This document shows positions 8,211 through 16,530 of a stretch of 33,111 nucleotides of DNA, in pieces. The notes below the pieces were generated by a model. The model worked only from the letters and a program-made list of their open reading frames with translations, was not told the DNA's origin and did no database searches. Each line of letters opens with the position of its first letter. Positions within the stretch are counted from its first letter, which is position 1. This stretch comes from Moraxellaceae bacterium (GTDB taxonomy: Bacteria; Pseudomonadota; Gammaproteobacteria; Burkholderiales; Rhodocyclaceae): positions 1 to 33,111 of the forward strand of contig JAVHYF010000044.1 in assembly GCA_031119205.1 (NCBI GenBank), written 5' to 3'. The position numbers and the translations under genes are program-made.

Positions 8211-8855
8211 CTAGCTGTCTTCGTCCGGCATAGAGAGATTCAGCGTCTGGCCAACCAGGATGGCCTGCGAGCGGGTATTCACACCCAGCACCTGGTAGAC
8301 CGAAGTGAGGTGCATCTTGACCGTGCGCTCGGAGAGATCGAGCTTCTGCGCGATTTCCTTGTTCGACAGGCCTTCCATCAGGCAGCACAGCACCCGTTCC
8401 TGCTTGGGGCTGAGCTTCGGGCGCGCGCGGTTGTCGCCAGCGGCGTTGCGTTGGCCAGCGTCGTCGAAGAATCGGCGACCGCCAAGAAGGGTCTTGACCC
8501 CTTCCACCAGCGCGGCCGGCGCCATGGATTTGCTGAGGAAGCCATCGACATCCGCCTCACGGGCCAGCTGGCGATAGATCGGCGCATCCTGCCCGGAAAA
8601 GACGGCCACCGGCACGCCGGGGGCTTCGCGCCGCAGCAGGGTCAGCAGGCGCAGACCGTCGCTGTCGGGCAATTTCAGGTCGAGCAGGACGAGGTGGAAA
8701 CTGCGCCCGCTGCGCAGGGCACTCACCGCTTCCTGTCCGGTTGCCGCGCAAACGATCTCGCCACCGTTCAACTGCGATTCCAGCATCGCCGACAAGGCGT
8801 GCTGCAGCAAGGCATGGTCGTCAACCAACAGGATGTTGCGGGCGAATGGATTCAC
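8211..8855 (-). CDS. NarL/FixJ-type response regulator (REC + LuxR HTH)
   Basis: I choose the GTG at 8855 because AGGGGA lies 6 bases upstream; a longer frame reaches 8897 but adds residues unlike a receiver domain. The 214-residue protein has a REC domain at 5-125 with acidic residues in LLVDDH (12-13), phosphoacceptor Asp59 in LLDLKLPD and Lys109 in FLSKS. The LuxR/GerE HTH is at about 148-206 and includes NKEIAQKLDLSERTVKMH. This is a standard DNA-binding transcription factor of the NarL family. It precedes its partner kinase by 9 bases in one minus-strand unit. It faces fabA across a 455-base intergenic region holding an operator-like palindrome, which could be its own target or that of another regulator. 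Confidence 0.9.
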   Translation of the reverse strand: MNPFARNILLVDDHALLQHALSAMLESQLNGGEIVCAATGQEAVSALRSGRSFHLVLLDLKLPDSDGLRLLTLLRREAPGVPVAVFSGQDAPIYRQLAREADVDGFLSKSMAPAALVEGVKTLLGGRRFFDDAGQRNAAGDNRARPKLSPKQERVLCCLMEGLSNKEIAQKLDLSERTVKMHLTSVYQVLGVNTRSQAILVGQTLNLSMPDEDS

Positions 8856-8943
8856 TGAGCGTCCCCTGGGAAACCGGGCAGTCCATGGGCCCGGCAAACT
8901 GGATGGCGAAGGTTACCGCAAAGCGAGGCTGCGCCGGAAGAGT

Positions 8944-8960
8944 GTGAAAAACGTTTTCAC
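8944..8960. promoter_or_regulatory. Operator-like palindrome GTGAAAA-ACG-TTTTCAC
   Basis: A 7-base inverted repeat with a 3-base spacer lies 89 bases before the response regulator start and 350 bases before fabA. The A/T-rich arms stand out in a GC-rich region. The central ACGTTTTCA resembles LacI/GalR-family operators. Which protein binds it is unknown. Confidence 0.5.
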
Positions 8961-9232
8961 GCTGCCGCGGGGCCTCGCTACAACCCCGTATGGATGAGGG
9001 GTCAACCGGAACAGGTGCACATTTACCTATGTGGCAGGGCCGATCGGCCAGGCCCCGATGCCCGACCTGTGATCCGCTTTCCGGAACAACGCCGCAGCAA
9101 AGACGTCACACGCCATGGTTAGGCTGCACCGTGAGCCATGAAACAGTTGCCGGGCAGGAATCCATACGGCTGCGAATGGATTGCGGGGCGGACATTGCTG
9201 CGCTGGAGCAAGGGCTTGCACGGGAGCTGCGA

Positions 9233-9238
9233 TATACT
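9233..9238 (+). promoter_or_regulatory. Possible -10 (TATACT) for fabA-fabB-hldC
   Basis: TATACT matches five of six consensus bases and lies 72 bases before the fabA GTG. The hexamer 17 bases upstream is not TTGACA-like; TTGCAC is present but only 11 bases away. I rate this as a lone -10 candidate. Confidence 0.35.
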
Positions 9239-9310
9239 CGCCCACCCCTGCAGCAGGCCGGCCTTGCTTGCCCGCCCGCGCTGCTCCCTCCTCCAGAAGG
9301 CATTCCGATC

Positions 9311-9826
9311 GTGAGCAAACCCTCCAGCTTCTCCTATGAAGACCTGCTCGCCTGCGGGCGCGGCGAGATGTTCGGCCCCGGCAACGCGCAGCTACCGCTG
9401 CCGCCGATGCTGATGATCGACCGCGTAACCCACATCAGCGAAGAAGGTGGTCGTTATGGCAAGGGCGAATTGATCGCCGAGCTGGATGTGCGGCCCGACC
9501 TGTGGTTCTTCGGTTGCCACTTCGAAGGCGATCCGGTGATGCCCGGCTGCCTGGGCCTGGATGCCATGTGGCAGCTGATCGGTTTCTACCTCGGCTGGAT
9601 GGGCGGCCCCGGCCGCGGCCGCGCACTGGGTTGTGGTGAAGTGAAGTTCACCGGCCAGGTGCTGCCGACGGCAAAGAAGATTACGTATCGCATCCACCTG
9701 AAGCGCGTGATCCTGCGCAAGCTGGTGATGGGCATTGCAGACGCCGTCATGGAAGTCGACGGTCGCGAGATCTATGCAGGCAATGACCTGCGGGTGGGTC
9801 TGTTCACCTCCACCGACAATTTCTGA
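9311..9826 (+). CDS. fabA: 3-hydroxydecanoyl-ACP dehydratase/isomerase FabA
   Basis: The start is GTG at 9311, with AGAAGG ten bases upstream; it gives 171 residues, close to E. coli FabA (172), and aligns at [18 protein letters not shown]. The catalytic pair is visible: His70 in [12 protein letters not shown] and Asp84 in LGLDAMWQ. FabA dehydrates 3-hydroxydecanoyl-ACP and isomerises trans-2- to cis-3-decenoyl-ACP, the branch point of anaerobic-type unsaturated fatty-acid synthesis in the cytoplasm. fabB follows after 16 bases, so both enzymes of the branch are in one unit. The upstream in-frame extension from 8990 is a chance open frame. Confidence 0.97.
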   Translation: MSKPSSFSYEDLLACGRGEMFGPGNAQLPLPPMLMIDRVTHISEEGGRYGKGELIAELDVRPDLWFFGCHFEGDPVMPGCLGLDAMWQLIGFYLGWMGGPGRGRALGCGEVKFTGQVLPTAKKITYRIHLKRVILRKLVMGIADAVMEVDGREIYAGNDLRVGLFTSTDNF

Positions 9827-9842
9827 GGAATACCGGAACATC

Positions 9843-11057
9843 ATGCGTCGTGTCGTCGTCACCGGTCTGGGCATCGTCTCCAGCATCGGCAACAACCAGG
9901 CCGAAGTGCTGGCCTCGCTGCGCGAAGGCCGCAGCGGTATCGAGTTCAACCCACTGCAGGCCGAACTCGGTTTCCGTAGCCACGTGCATGGCCCGGTAAA
10001 GATCGACAAGGAAGCACTGATCGACCGCAAGGCCCTGCGCTTCATGGGGGACGCCGCGGCGTTCAACTACATCGCCATGCAGCAGGCGATCGCCGATGCC
10101 GGCCTGCCGCCGGAACTGGTGTCGCATGAACGCACCGGCCTGATCATGGGCTCGGGTGGTGGTTCGCCGGAAAACCAGGTGGACGCCGTCGACCTGCTGA
10201 AGGCCAAGGGCATCCGCCGTGTCGGCGCCTTCATGGTGCCGAAGACGATGTCATCGACGACCTCGGCCTGCCTGGCGACGCCATTCGGCATCCGCGGCGT
10301 GAATTACTCGATCAGCTCCGCCTGCGCGACCAGCGCGCACTGTATCGGCAACGCCGCCGAGATGATCCAGTGGGGCAAGCAGGACGTCATGTTCGCCGGC
10401 GGCGGCGAAGAAGTTCACCCGTGGATGACCGTGCTGTTCGACGCCATGGGCGCCCTGTCCTCCACCTACAACGATCGTCCGCAACAGGCATCACGCGCGT
10501 ACGACGCTGCCCGTGACGGTTTCGTCATCTCCGGTGGTGGTGGCGTGCTGGTGCTGGAAGAACTGGAACACGCCAAGGCACGCGGCGCGCGCATCTACGC
10601 CGAGCTGGTGGGCTACGGTGCCACCTCGGACGGCTATGACATGGTGCAACCCTCCGGCGAAGGCGCGGTGCGCTGCATGAAGCAGGCACTGGCCAGCGTC
10701 GACACACCGATCGACTACCTGAACACCCACGGCACCAGCACGCCGGTGGGCGACACCAAGGAACTGGAAGCTGTGCGCGCCGTGTTCGGCGACAAAGCTC
10801 CGCTGATCAGTTCCACCAAGTCGATGACGGGTCACGCTCTCGGCGCTGCAGGCGTTAACGAGGCCATCTACTCCATCCTGATGATGACCCATGGCTTCGC
10901 CTGCCGGTCGATCAACATCGACACCCTGGACCCGCTGGCCGAAGGCCTGCCGATCCTGCGTGAGCGCCGCGACGGCGTGAAGCTGAACACCGTCATGTCC
11001 AACAGCTTCGGTTTCGGTGGCACCAACGCCTCGCTGGTCTTCCGCCGCCTGGCCTGA
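9843..11057 (+). CDS. fabB: 3-oxoacyl-ACP synthase I FabB
   Basis: The ATG at 9843 gives 404 residues beginning [16 protein letters not shown], the usual length and N-terminus of FabB. The thiolase-fold condensing enzyme triad is present: Cys161 in SSACATSAH, His296 in [12 protein letters not shown] and His331 in [11 protein letters not shown]. FabB elongates the cis-3-decenoyl-ACP made by FabA and commits it to unsaturated chains. The gene sits 16 bases after fabA, and hldC starts 4 bases after its stop, so the three are likely co-transcribed. The fabA pairing favours FabB over FabF. Confidence 0.96.
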   Translation: MRRVVVTGLGIVSSIGNNQAEVLASLREGRSGIEFNPLQAELGFRSHVHGPVKIDKEALIDRKALRFMGDAAAFNYIAMQQAIADAGLPPELVSHERTGLIMGSGGGSPENQVDAVDLLKAKGIRRVGAFMVPKTMSSTTSACLATPFGIRGVNYSISSACATSAHCIGNAAEMIQWGKQDVMFAGGGEEVHPWMTVLFDAMGALSSTYNDRPQQASRAYDAARDGFVISGGGGVLVLEELEHAKARGARIYAELVGYGATSDGYDMVQPSGEGAVRCMKQALASVDTPIDYLNTHGTSTPVGDTKELEAVRAVFGDKAPLISSTKSMTGHALGAAGVNEAIYSILMMTHGFACRSINIDTLDPLAEGLPILRERRDGVKLNTVMSNSFGFGGTNASLVFRRLA

Positions 11058-11061
11058 GTCC

Positions 11062-11550
11062 ATGTCGTATGCCCGGCCGGAATTCGAGTCCCGCATCGTC
11101 GCGCCCGAATCGCTGGCCGAGGCCATCGCCCGCCTGCCGCGGCCGCTGGTGTTCACCAACGGCTGCTTCGACATCCTGCACCGCGGCCACGTCACCTACC
11201 TGACGCAGGCCCGCGCGCTGGGTGCAAGCCTCGTCGTCGCACTCGACACCGACGAGTCGGTGCGCCGTCTCGGCAAGGGCGAAGACCGCCCCTTCAACAC
11301 GCTGGCCGATCGTGCGGCCGTCATTGCCGCCTTGCGCTGCGCCGACCTCGTCACCTGGTTCGAGGACGGCAACCCGCTACCCCGCATCCTGGAATGCCAT
11401 GCGGATATCCTCGTAAAGGGTGGCGACTGGCCGGTCGACAAGATCGTCGGCTACAAGGAAGTCATCGGCTGGGGCGGCAGCGTGCATTCCATCCCCTTCG
11501 AGCACCAGCGCTCGACGACATCGCTGGTCGACCGCATCCGCAAGAGCTGA
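11062..11550 (+). CDS. hldC: D-glycero-beta-D-manno-heptose 1-phosphate adenylyltransferase
   Basis: The ATG at 11062, 4 bases after the fabB stop, gives 162 residues starting MSYARPEFESRI; an earlier in-frame start overlaps fabB and is rejected. The cytidylyltransferase-like fold shows FTNGCFDILHRGHVTYL with the HxGH nucleotide-binding motif, then VVALDTDESVRRLGKG and DILVKGGDW. It matches the C-terminal half of bifunctional E. coli HldE as a separate protein. It transfers AMP to heptose 1-phosphate to give ADP-heptose for the LPS inner core. The kinase half is not in the window. Placement in the fabA-fabB unit links lipid and LPS supply. Confidence 0.93.
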   Translation: MSYARPEFESRIVAPESLAEAIARLPRPLVFTNGCFDILHRGHVTYLTQARALGASLVVALDTDESVRRLGKGEDRPFNTLADRAAVIAALRCADLVTWFEDGNPLPRILECHADILVKGGDWPVDKIVGYKEVIGWGGSVHSIPFEHQRSTTSLVDRIRKS

Positions 11551-11620
11551 GCGCCCCCGCAACGCGAAGCCCCCCGAAACACACTGAACTCCCGGACCGG
11601 AGAACGGCCAGAGTTTGACT

Positions 11621-11650
11621 GCCGTCAGCTTTACCCCGCCCGATGACGGC
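11621..11650. other. Inverted repeat upstream of cysK
   Basis: GCCGTCA and TGACGGC form a perfect 7-base inverted repeat around 16 bases, in the 168-base gap between hldC and cysK. No T-tract follows. It could be an operator or a Rho-type 3' structure for hldC; nothing seen decides this. Confidence 0.4.
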
Positions 11651-11683
11651 GGAAGCCGGTCGAAGTCGCCAATGACCGGGCGC

Positions 11684-11689
11684 TAGAAT
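11684..11689 (+). promoter_or_regulatory. Possible -10 (TAGAAT) for cysK-patB
   Basis: TAGAAT matches five of six consensus bases and lies 29 bases before the cysK ATG. The candidate -35 hexamers at 16-18 bases spacing (such as CGAAGT) are poor, so an activator may be needed. A strong ribosome site, GGAGGTT, follows at 11708-11714. Confidence 0.4.
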
Positions 11690-11718
11690 CGGCGTCAGTC
11701 CATTCACGGAGGTTCGCC

Positions 11719-12651
11719 ATGCGCGTCGCCAACAACGTCACCGAACTGATCGGCAACACGCCGCTCGTCCGCCTCAATCGCGTCACCGCCGGCCTGCAGG
11801 GCACGGTGCTGGCGAAGCTGGAGTTCTACAACCCGGCACACAGCGTGAAGGACCGCATCGCGGCGGCGATGCTCGACGCGGCCGAGAAGGCCGGCAAGAT
11901 CACGCCGGACACGATCATCCTGGAACCGACCTCCGGCAACACCGGCATCGGCCTTGCAATGGTGTGCGCAGCGCGCGGCTACAAGTGCTGCTTCGTGATG
12001 CCGGAGACGATGAGCCGCGAGCGCCGCCTGCTGCTGAAGGCCTATGGTGCCGAGCTGGTACTGACGCCGGGGCCCGAAGGCATGCCGGGTGCAATCAAGC
12101 GCGCCGAGGACATGGCAGCCAGTGATCCGCGCTATTTCATGCCGCAGCAGTTCGACAACCCCGCCAATCCGGAAATCCACCGTAACACGACGGCTGAAGA
12201 GATCTGGCGCGACACCGACGGCAATGTCGACCTGTTCGCCGCCGGCATCGGCACCGGCGGCACCATCACCGGCGTGGGTGAAGTGCTCAAGGCACGCAAG
12301 CCGGGCGTGAAGGTATTCGCGGTGGAGCCGGATGCGAGCCCGGTATTGTCTGGTGGTCAGCGCGGTCCGCACCCGATCCAGGGCATCGGCGCCGGCTTCG
12401 TGCCTTCCATCCTGAACACCAAGGTTTATGACGAAGTCGTGCGCGTGCAGAACGCAGATGCGCTGAACATGGCCCGCCGCCTCGCGACCGAGGAAGGTTT
12501 GCTGGTCGGCATCTCGTCCGGCGCAGCGGTGTCAGCCGCGCTCCACGTGGCGAGTCGCCCGGAAAACGCGGGCAAGACGACCGTGGTGATCATCCCGAGC
12601 TTCGGTGAGCGCTACCTGTCCACCGTGCTGTTCGAACACCTGTCGGTGTGA
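11719..12651 (+). CDS. cysK: O-acetylserine sulfhydrylase (cysteine synthase A)
   Basis: The 310-residue protein starts at an ATG preceded by GGAGG. The PLP lysine is Lys44 in AHSVKDRI, the cofactor/substrate loop is PTSGNTGIG, and the PLP phosphate loop is [25 protein letters not shown] and the C-terminal FGERYLST favour CysK over CysM. The enzyme makes cysteine from O-acetylserine and sulfide in the cytoplasm. patB overlaps its stop by 4 bases (GTGA), so the two proteins are translationally coupled. The promoter is only tentatively identified. Confidence 0.94.
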   Translation: MRVANNVTELIGNTPLVRLNRVTAGLQGTVLAKLEFYNPAHSVKDRIAAAMLDAAEKAGKITPDTIILEPTSGNTGIGLAMVCAARGYKCCFVMPETMSRERRLLLKAYGAELVLTPGPEGMPGAIKRAEDMAASDPRYFMPQQFDNPANPEIHRNTTAEEIWRDTDGNVDLFAAGIGTGGTITGVGEVLKARKPGVKVFAVEPDASPVLSGGQRGPHPIQGIGAGFVPSILNTKVYDEVVRVQNADALNMARRLATEEGLLVGISSGAAVSAALHVASRPENAGKTTVVIIPSFGERYLSTVLFEHLSV

Positions 12652-13811
12652 GCCAGGACGACGGCGCCTCGCTGCTGCGCAGCCCTGAGCGGCGCGGCAG
12701 CGACAGCATCAAGTGGCAGCGCTATGCCGGGCGCGACGTGCTGCCACTGTGGGTGGCGGACATGGATTTCGCCGCACCGCAGCCGGTGCTCGAAGCCTTG
12801 CAGGCACGTATCGCCCACGGTGTATTCGGCTACGCCCACCCCTGGCCTTCGCTGACCGATGCCGTCGTCGACGGCATTGCGCGGCATCACGGCTGGCAGA
12901 TCGACGCCGACTGGCTGGTGTGGTTGCCCGGCGTCGTAACTGGCTTCAATGTGGCCAGCCATCTGGCTGGCGAGCCAGGCGACGGCATCCTTGCCATGAC
13001 GCCGGTCTACCCGCCCTTCCTGTCTTCGCCCCGGCTCGCGGGCCGCAAGTTGCTGCGCAGCGACCTGCTGCAGGTCGGCGAGTCCTGGATCCCGGACTGG
13101 GAGGATCTGCACACCCAGGCCTCGCAGGCCCGCATGCTGATGCTGTGCAACCCGCACAACCCGGTGGGGCGCAGCTGGACGCGACAGGAACTACAACACA
13201 TCGCCACGCTGGCCGAGCAGCACGACTGGCTGGTGATGAGTGACGACATCCATTGCGGGCTGGTGCTCGATCCACAGCGCCCCTACACGCCACTCGCTTC
13301 GCTGGACGAGGACATCGCCCGGCGGACGATCACGCTGATGGCGCCGTCCAAGACCTGGAACATCCCGGCCTTGTATGCGGGCTTCGCGATCATTCCCGAC
13401 GCGCCGCTACGTCGTCGCTACCAACATGCCATGCAGGGATTGGTGCCCCATCTCAACGTGCTGGGCCTGGTGGCGACGGAAGCAGCCTACCGTGACGGCG
13501 ATGCCTGGCTCGATGCATTGATCGCGCAGCTGCGCGACAACGCGCATACCGTGCAGGACGCAGTCGCGGCCATGCCCGGACTGACGACGACGCCGGTCGA
13601 AGCCACCTACCTCGCCTGGCTGGATTGCCGGGCATTGGCCGGTCACGGCGTGAGCGACGCCGCTGCGTTCTTCGAGCAGCACGGCGTGGGGCTGTCGGAT
13701 GGCAAGGATTTCGGTGCGCCGGGGTTCCTGCGGCTGAACTTCGGTTGCCCCCCGGCCTTGCTGGCCCAGGCGCTGCAACGCATGCGCAGCGCGTTGGCTA
13801 CGCTCGCATGA
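12648..13811 (+). CDS. patB: PatB/MalY-type PLP-dependent C-S lyase
   Basis: The GTG start overlaps the cysK stop (GTGA). The 387 residues form a fold-type I aminotransferase-like enzyme: [13 protein letters not shown] near the N-terminus, [10 protein letters not shown] at 166-175, SDDIHCGLV at 198-206 and the PLP Schiff-base Lys235 in [10 protein letters not shown]. These are hallmarks of the MalY/PatB cystathionine beta-lyase (C-S lyase) group, which cleaves cystathionine or related thioethers to a thiol, pyruvate and ammonia. Coupling to cysteine synthase suggests a role in the cysteine-to-homocysteine branch or in sulfur recycling. The precise substrate is not determined by sequence. A bidirectional terminator follows. 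Confidence 0.9.
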   Translation: MSQDDGASLLRSPERRGSDSIKWQRYAGRDVLPLWVADMDFAAPQPVLEALQARIAHGVFGYAHPWPSLTDAVVDGIARHHGWQIDADWLVWLPGVVTGFNVASHLAGEPGDGILAMTPVYPPFLSSPRLAGRKLLRSDLLQVGESWIPDWEDLHTQASQARMLMLCNPHNPVGRSWTRQELQHIATLAEQHDWLVMSDDIHCGLVLDPQRPYTPLASLDEDIARRTITLMAPSKTWNIPALYAGFAIIPDAPLRRRYQHAMQGLVPHLNVLGLVATEAAYRDGDAWLDALIAQLRDNAHTVQDAVAAMPGLTTTPVEATYLAWLDCRALAGHGVSDAAAFFEQHGVGLSDGKDFGAPGFLRLNFGCPPALLAQALQRMRSALATLA

Positions 13812-13833
13812 GGCCGTCTGCGAAAGGCAAAAC

Positions 13834-13859
13834 AAAAGGCCGCTCGTAAGCGGCCTTTT
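13834..13859. terminator. Bidirectional intrinsic terminator between patB and the HTH-REC regulator
   Basis: AAAAGGCCGC-TCGTAA-GCGGCCTTTT is a perfect 10-base inverted repeat with A and T tracts. It lies 22 bases after the patB stop and 19 bases after the stop of the opposing regulator gene, and it can end both transcripts. Confidence 0.93.
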
Positions 13860-13878
13860 GTTTCAGTGCAGTAAGGGC

Positions 13879-14505
13879 TCAGGCGCGTGCGCGCTTCTGC
13901 AATGACACCAGCTTGGCCTGCACGTAACCCTTCAGTTCCTTGAAGGGAATCGGCTTGCCGTAAATGATGACGTCGTCAGGCAGGCCCCCCTGTTCGTCGA
14001 TGTCCTCCGGCGTCAGGCCAGTGACCACCACCACATCCATTTGCGCCAGCGCGGGCTCGGAACGCAGCTTGCGGATCATCGCGAAGCCGTCCAGCCCCGG
14101 CATCACCAGGTCGGACACCAGCAGATCCGGCGGATTGCGGCCGATTTCCATGAGGCCTTCGAAACCGCTGGCCACGATCTTCACATCGATCGGCAACTCC
14201 CAGTTCGCCAGCGTGCGCTCGTAGAGCGCCTGCATGATGCGATCGTCTTCGGCGATCAGCACGCGCAGCGAAACTGCGCCGCCGACATGGACCGGGCCTG
14301 CCTGGCGCTTGCGCAGGAAGGCCTCCACCGATGTGATGCGGATGCGGCGATGGCCGCCCGCCGTCTTCCATGCGTCGAGAAGACCGTTCTCGACCATTTG
14401 CTGCACGGTTCCGAGAGAGACTCCCAGCATCTGTGCTGCTTCGCTGGTGCTGCAGTACTCGCGTTCGGGCTTGGTATTGACCTGCGACACGTCAGCCATG
14501 GGCAT
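13879..14505 (-). CDS. Response regulator with N-terminal excisionase/MerR-like HTH and C-terminal REC domain
   Basis: The 208-residue protein has a DNA-binding domain at about 16-68: CSTSEAAQMLGVSLGTVQQMVENG, then the wing residues TAGGHRRIR and SVEAFLRKR. This is the HTH_17/excisionase-type winged helix. A receiver domain follows at about 79-204 with E86-D87-D88, phosphoacceptor Asp132 in LVSDLVMPGLDG, Thr162 and Lys184 in YGKPIP. The order HTH then REC is the reverse of most response regulators. No kinase is adjacent. The gene starts 7 bases after ssb in the yajR-like-ssb unit. GAGGA lies 4 bases before the first ATG and 10 before a second ATG (residue 3), so the start is uncertain by two codons. 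Targets are unknown. Confidence 0.88.
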   Translation of the reverse strand: MPMADVSQVNTKPEREYCSTSEAAQMLGVSLGTVQQMVENGLLDAWKTAGGHRRIRITSVEAFLRKRQAGPVHVGGAVSLRVLIAEDDRIMQALYERTLANWELPIDVKIVASGFEGLMEIGRNPPDLLVSDLVMPGLDGFAMIRKLRSEPALAQMDVVVVTGLTPEDIDEQGGLPDDVIIYGKPIPFKELKGYVQAKLVSLQKRARA

Positions 14506-14512
14506 TCAGTCC

Positions 14513-15001
14513 TCAGAAAGGAATATCGTCCTCGAAATCACCGAAACCCGACGATGCCGGGCTGGAATTGCTGCTGCTACGCTCGGGCGCCGGCCGGCTG
14601 GCAGGACGCGACGGCGGTGCATCGTAGTCATCACCACCGCGCGAGGAATCACCACCACCCATGCCTTCGCGGCTGCCCAGCATCTGCATCACGTCACCGC
14701 GGATCTCGGTGGTGTAACGCTCCTGGCCATCCTTGTCCTGCCACTTGCGGGTACGCAGGCTGCCCTCGACGTACACCGGGCGCCCCTTCTTCAGGTACTG
14801 GCCGGCGATCTCGGCAAGCTTGCCGAAGAACACCACGCGGTGCCATTCGGTCTGTTCCTTCTTCTCACCGCTGGACTTGTCGCGCCAGCTGTCGGTGGTC
14901 GCTACCGTGATATTGCAGATCGCATCACCGCTGGGCGCGTAACGGGTTTCAGGATCCCGTCCCAGATTACCGATCAGGATGACTTTGTTGACCGAGGCCA
15001 T
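14513..15001 (-). CDS. ssb: Single-stranded DNA-binding protein
   Basis: The 162-residue protein begins [18 protein letters not shown], with the OB fold at 1-110, including [21 protein letters not shown] and [13 protein letters not shown] Gly/Ser/Pro/Arg-rich flexible linker follows, ending in the acidic tip DFEDDIPF that recruits repair and replication partners in the SSB family. It coats single-stranded DNA during replication, recombination and repair. The MFS gene stop and the ssb start abut exactly, as TGA then ATG. uvrA lies divergently on the far side of the MFS gene, the same uvrA-MFS-ssb order I know from Pseudomonas. Confidence 0.98.
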   Translation of the reverse strand: MASVNKVILIGNLGRDPETRYAPSGDAICNITVATTDSWRDKSSGEKKEQTEWHRVVFFGKLAEIAGQYLKKGRPVYVEGSLRTRKWQDKDGQERYTTEIRGDVMQMLGSREGMGGGDSSRGGDDYDAPPSRPASRPAPERSSSNSSPASSGFGDFEDDIPF

Positions 15002-16375
15002 TCAGGCTTCTCCTCCTATGTACCGGAGCATGAGACGTTCGTCCCAGCGCTCCGGGTTGATTTTCAATCTTGCCACGCGGCGCTCCGGCTCGACGGCCAC
15101 TTCACGCACGCCGGGCAGGCGACCGATTTCCTCGCTCGCCGTGTCGAGATCCACTTCGGGCGGCAATGCATATTCACGCTGATCCGACAGCGGCGGCACG
15201 CGCATCGAGCGCGCCCACACCAGCCACACCAGCATCAGCACCAGCGCCGCGACGAACACTGCACGCGGGCCGTGATTCATCGCCAGCCAGCCACCCAGCA
15301 CGCCGCCGCAACCTGCGCCCAGCGCCTGCGCAGTGTTGAAGGCGCCCAGCGCAAAACCCCGGGTTCCGGCAGGCGCCATGCGCGACACGAGCGCCGGCAG
15401 ACTGGCTTCCAGGATGTTGAACGCGAGGAAGAATACCAGCAAGGCAGCTGCCAGCAGGCGGAAGTCTGTGTAGCCGAGGATCAGCAGGACTTGCGATACG
15501 GCCAGCAGAACGATGCAGCCCAGCAACACCTGGCGGATCCAGCCACGCTTCTCGGCCACGACGATCACCGGCGCCATCAGCACGAAGCTCACCAGCACGA
15601 CCGGCAGGTACAGCTGCCAGTGCCGACCAGCCGGCATGCCGTGCAGATCGACCAGCAAGCGAGGTATGACGAGGAAAAGCGCAATCTGGGTCAGATGCTT
15701 GACGAAGATGCCGAAATTCAATCGCCACAGCTGGCCATCACTCAGCACCGGCCACAGGGGAAGCGGGCCGGCCTGCTTCGCCAGTGCGGGCGGGTTCGGC
15801 ACGATGCGCCACACCACCACGATCGCCAACAGGGCCAGTCCCGCGATGCCCGCGAACATCGCCGGCATGCCGACGGACGCGTAAAGGGCCGGCGCCGCCA
15901 CCAGCGACACCGCGAAAACGACGCCGATGGACGCGCCGATCATCGCCATGACCTTGGTGCGATGCTGCTCGCGCGTGAGATCGGCAGCCAGCGCCGACAC
16001 GGCGGCGGAGATGGCTCCGGCTCCCTGCAGCACGCGCGCAGCGATCATCCACTCTATGGTCGGCGCCCAAGCCGCCAGCCCGCTGCCGAAGGCGAACAAC
16101 AGCAAGCCGGCAACGATCACCGGCTTGCGGCCCCAGCGGTCGGACGCAAGTCCGTAAGGAATCTGGAACAGTGCCTGGGTCAGCGCGAAGGCGCCCAGGG
16201 CGATCCCAGCCCAGGCCAGGCTGTCGCCGCCGGGCAGGTCGCGCACGTACAGCGACAGCACCGGCAGGACCATGAACAAGCCCAGCATCCGCAGACCGAA
16301 CACCGCCGCCAGCGCAGCCCCGGCACGCAGCTCACTGCGGCTCATGCGGTCTTGCGGGGGAAAGGCTTCGGCCAT
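15002..16375 (-). CDS. YajR-type MFS transporter with C-terminal ferredoxin-like domain
   Basis: I start at the ATG at 16375 (457 residues). The open frame extends further, but that part has no transporter character, and an ATG at 16345 is also possible. The body is a hydrophobic 12-helix major facilitator with motif A near helices 2-3 (YGLASDRWGRKP). The last ~60 residues (from PPLSDQREY) form a soluble segment, LPGVREVAVEPERRVARLKI, matching the HMA/ferredoxin-like YAM domain known in E. coli YajR. The substrate is unknown; the family is a proton-driven exporter group. The gene is immediately followed by ssb and is divergent from uvrA, with 155 bases between the two starts. Confidence 0.88.
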   Translation of the reverse strand: MAEAFPPQDRMSRSELRAGAALAAVFGLRMLGLFMVLPVLSLYVRDLPGGDSLAWAGIALGAFALTQALFQIPYGLASDRWGRKPVIVAGLLLFAFGSGLAAWAPTIEWMIAARVLQGAGAISAAVSALAADLTREQHRTKVMAMIGASIGVVFAVSLVAAPALYASVGMPAMFAGIAGLALLAIVVVWRIVPNPPALAKQAGPLPLWPVLSDGQLWRLNFGIFVKHLTQIALFLVIPRLLVDLHGMPAGRHWQLYLPVVLVSFVLMAPVIVVAEKRGWIRQVLLGCIVLLAVSQVLLILGYTDFRLLAAALLVFFLAFNILEASLPALVSRMAPAGTRGFALGAFNTAQALGAGCGGVLGGWLAMNHGPRAVFVAALVLMLVWLVWARSMRVPPLSDQREYALPPEVDLDTASEEIGRLPGVREVAVEPERRVARLKINPERWDERLMLRYIGGEA

Positions 16376-16473
16376 GTAGGGGAACGGTGTCGTGACGGCG
16401 GGCAATCGGCGGATTTTAGCAGAGCCACTCAGGGCCGATCTGCCAATCCCGTGGACGCGCTGCAACATCAGGC

Positions 16474-16502
16474 TTGGTCGTGCTGCAGCCACTTGCTACA
16501 GT
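16474..16502 (+). promoter_or_regulatory. Likely uvrA promoter
   Basis: TTGGTC at 16474-16479, a 17-base spacer and TACAGT at 16497-16502, preceded by TGC (extended -10). The predicted start of transcription near 16509 leaves a leader of about 22 bases. I did not find a good LexA box (CTGT-N8-ACAG) here. Confidence 0.45.
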
Positions 16503-16530
16503 ACCGGGTTGCTCACACTCGCGCGCAAGC

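Larger units (their letters stand above)
8856..9310. other. Divergent intergenic region between the response regulator and fabA
   Basis: These 455 bases lie between two divergently read genes. I see no supported gene here. A plus-strand frame runs through 8990-9310 into fabA, but its product lacks any FabA-like character. Visible signals are a 17-base palindrome at 8944-8960, a possible -10 at 9233-9238 for fabA and the ribosome sites of both flanking genes. Confidence 0.7.

Noticed and set aside
8990-9310. N-terminal extension of fabA from an upstream ATG
   Set aside because: FabA has a fixed length and start; the extra ~107 residues look random, and a ribosome site precedes GTG 9311.
16440-16530. 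LexA (SOS) box before uvrA
   Set aside because: CTG and CAG half-sites occur, but with a 13-base separation and no CTGT-N8-ACAG match.
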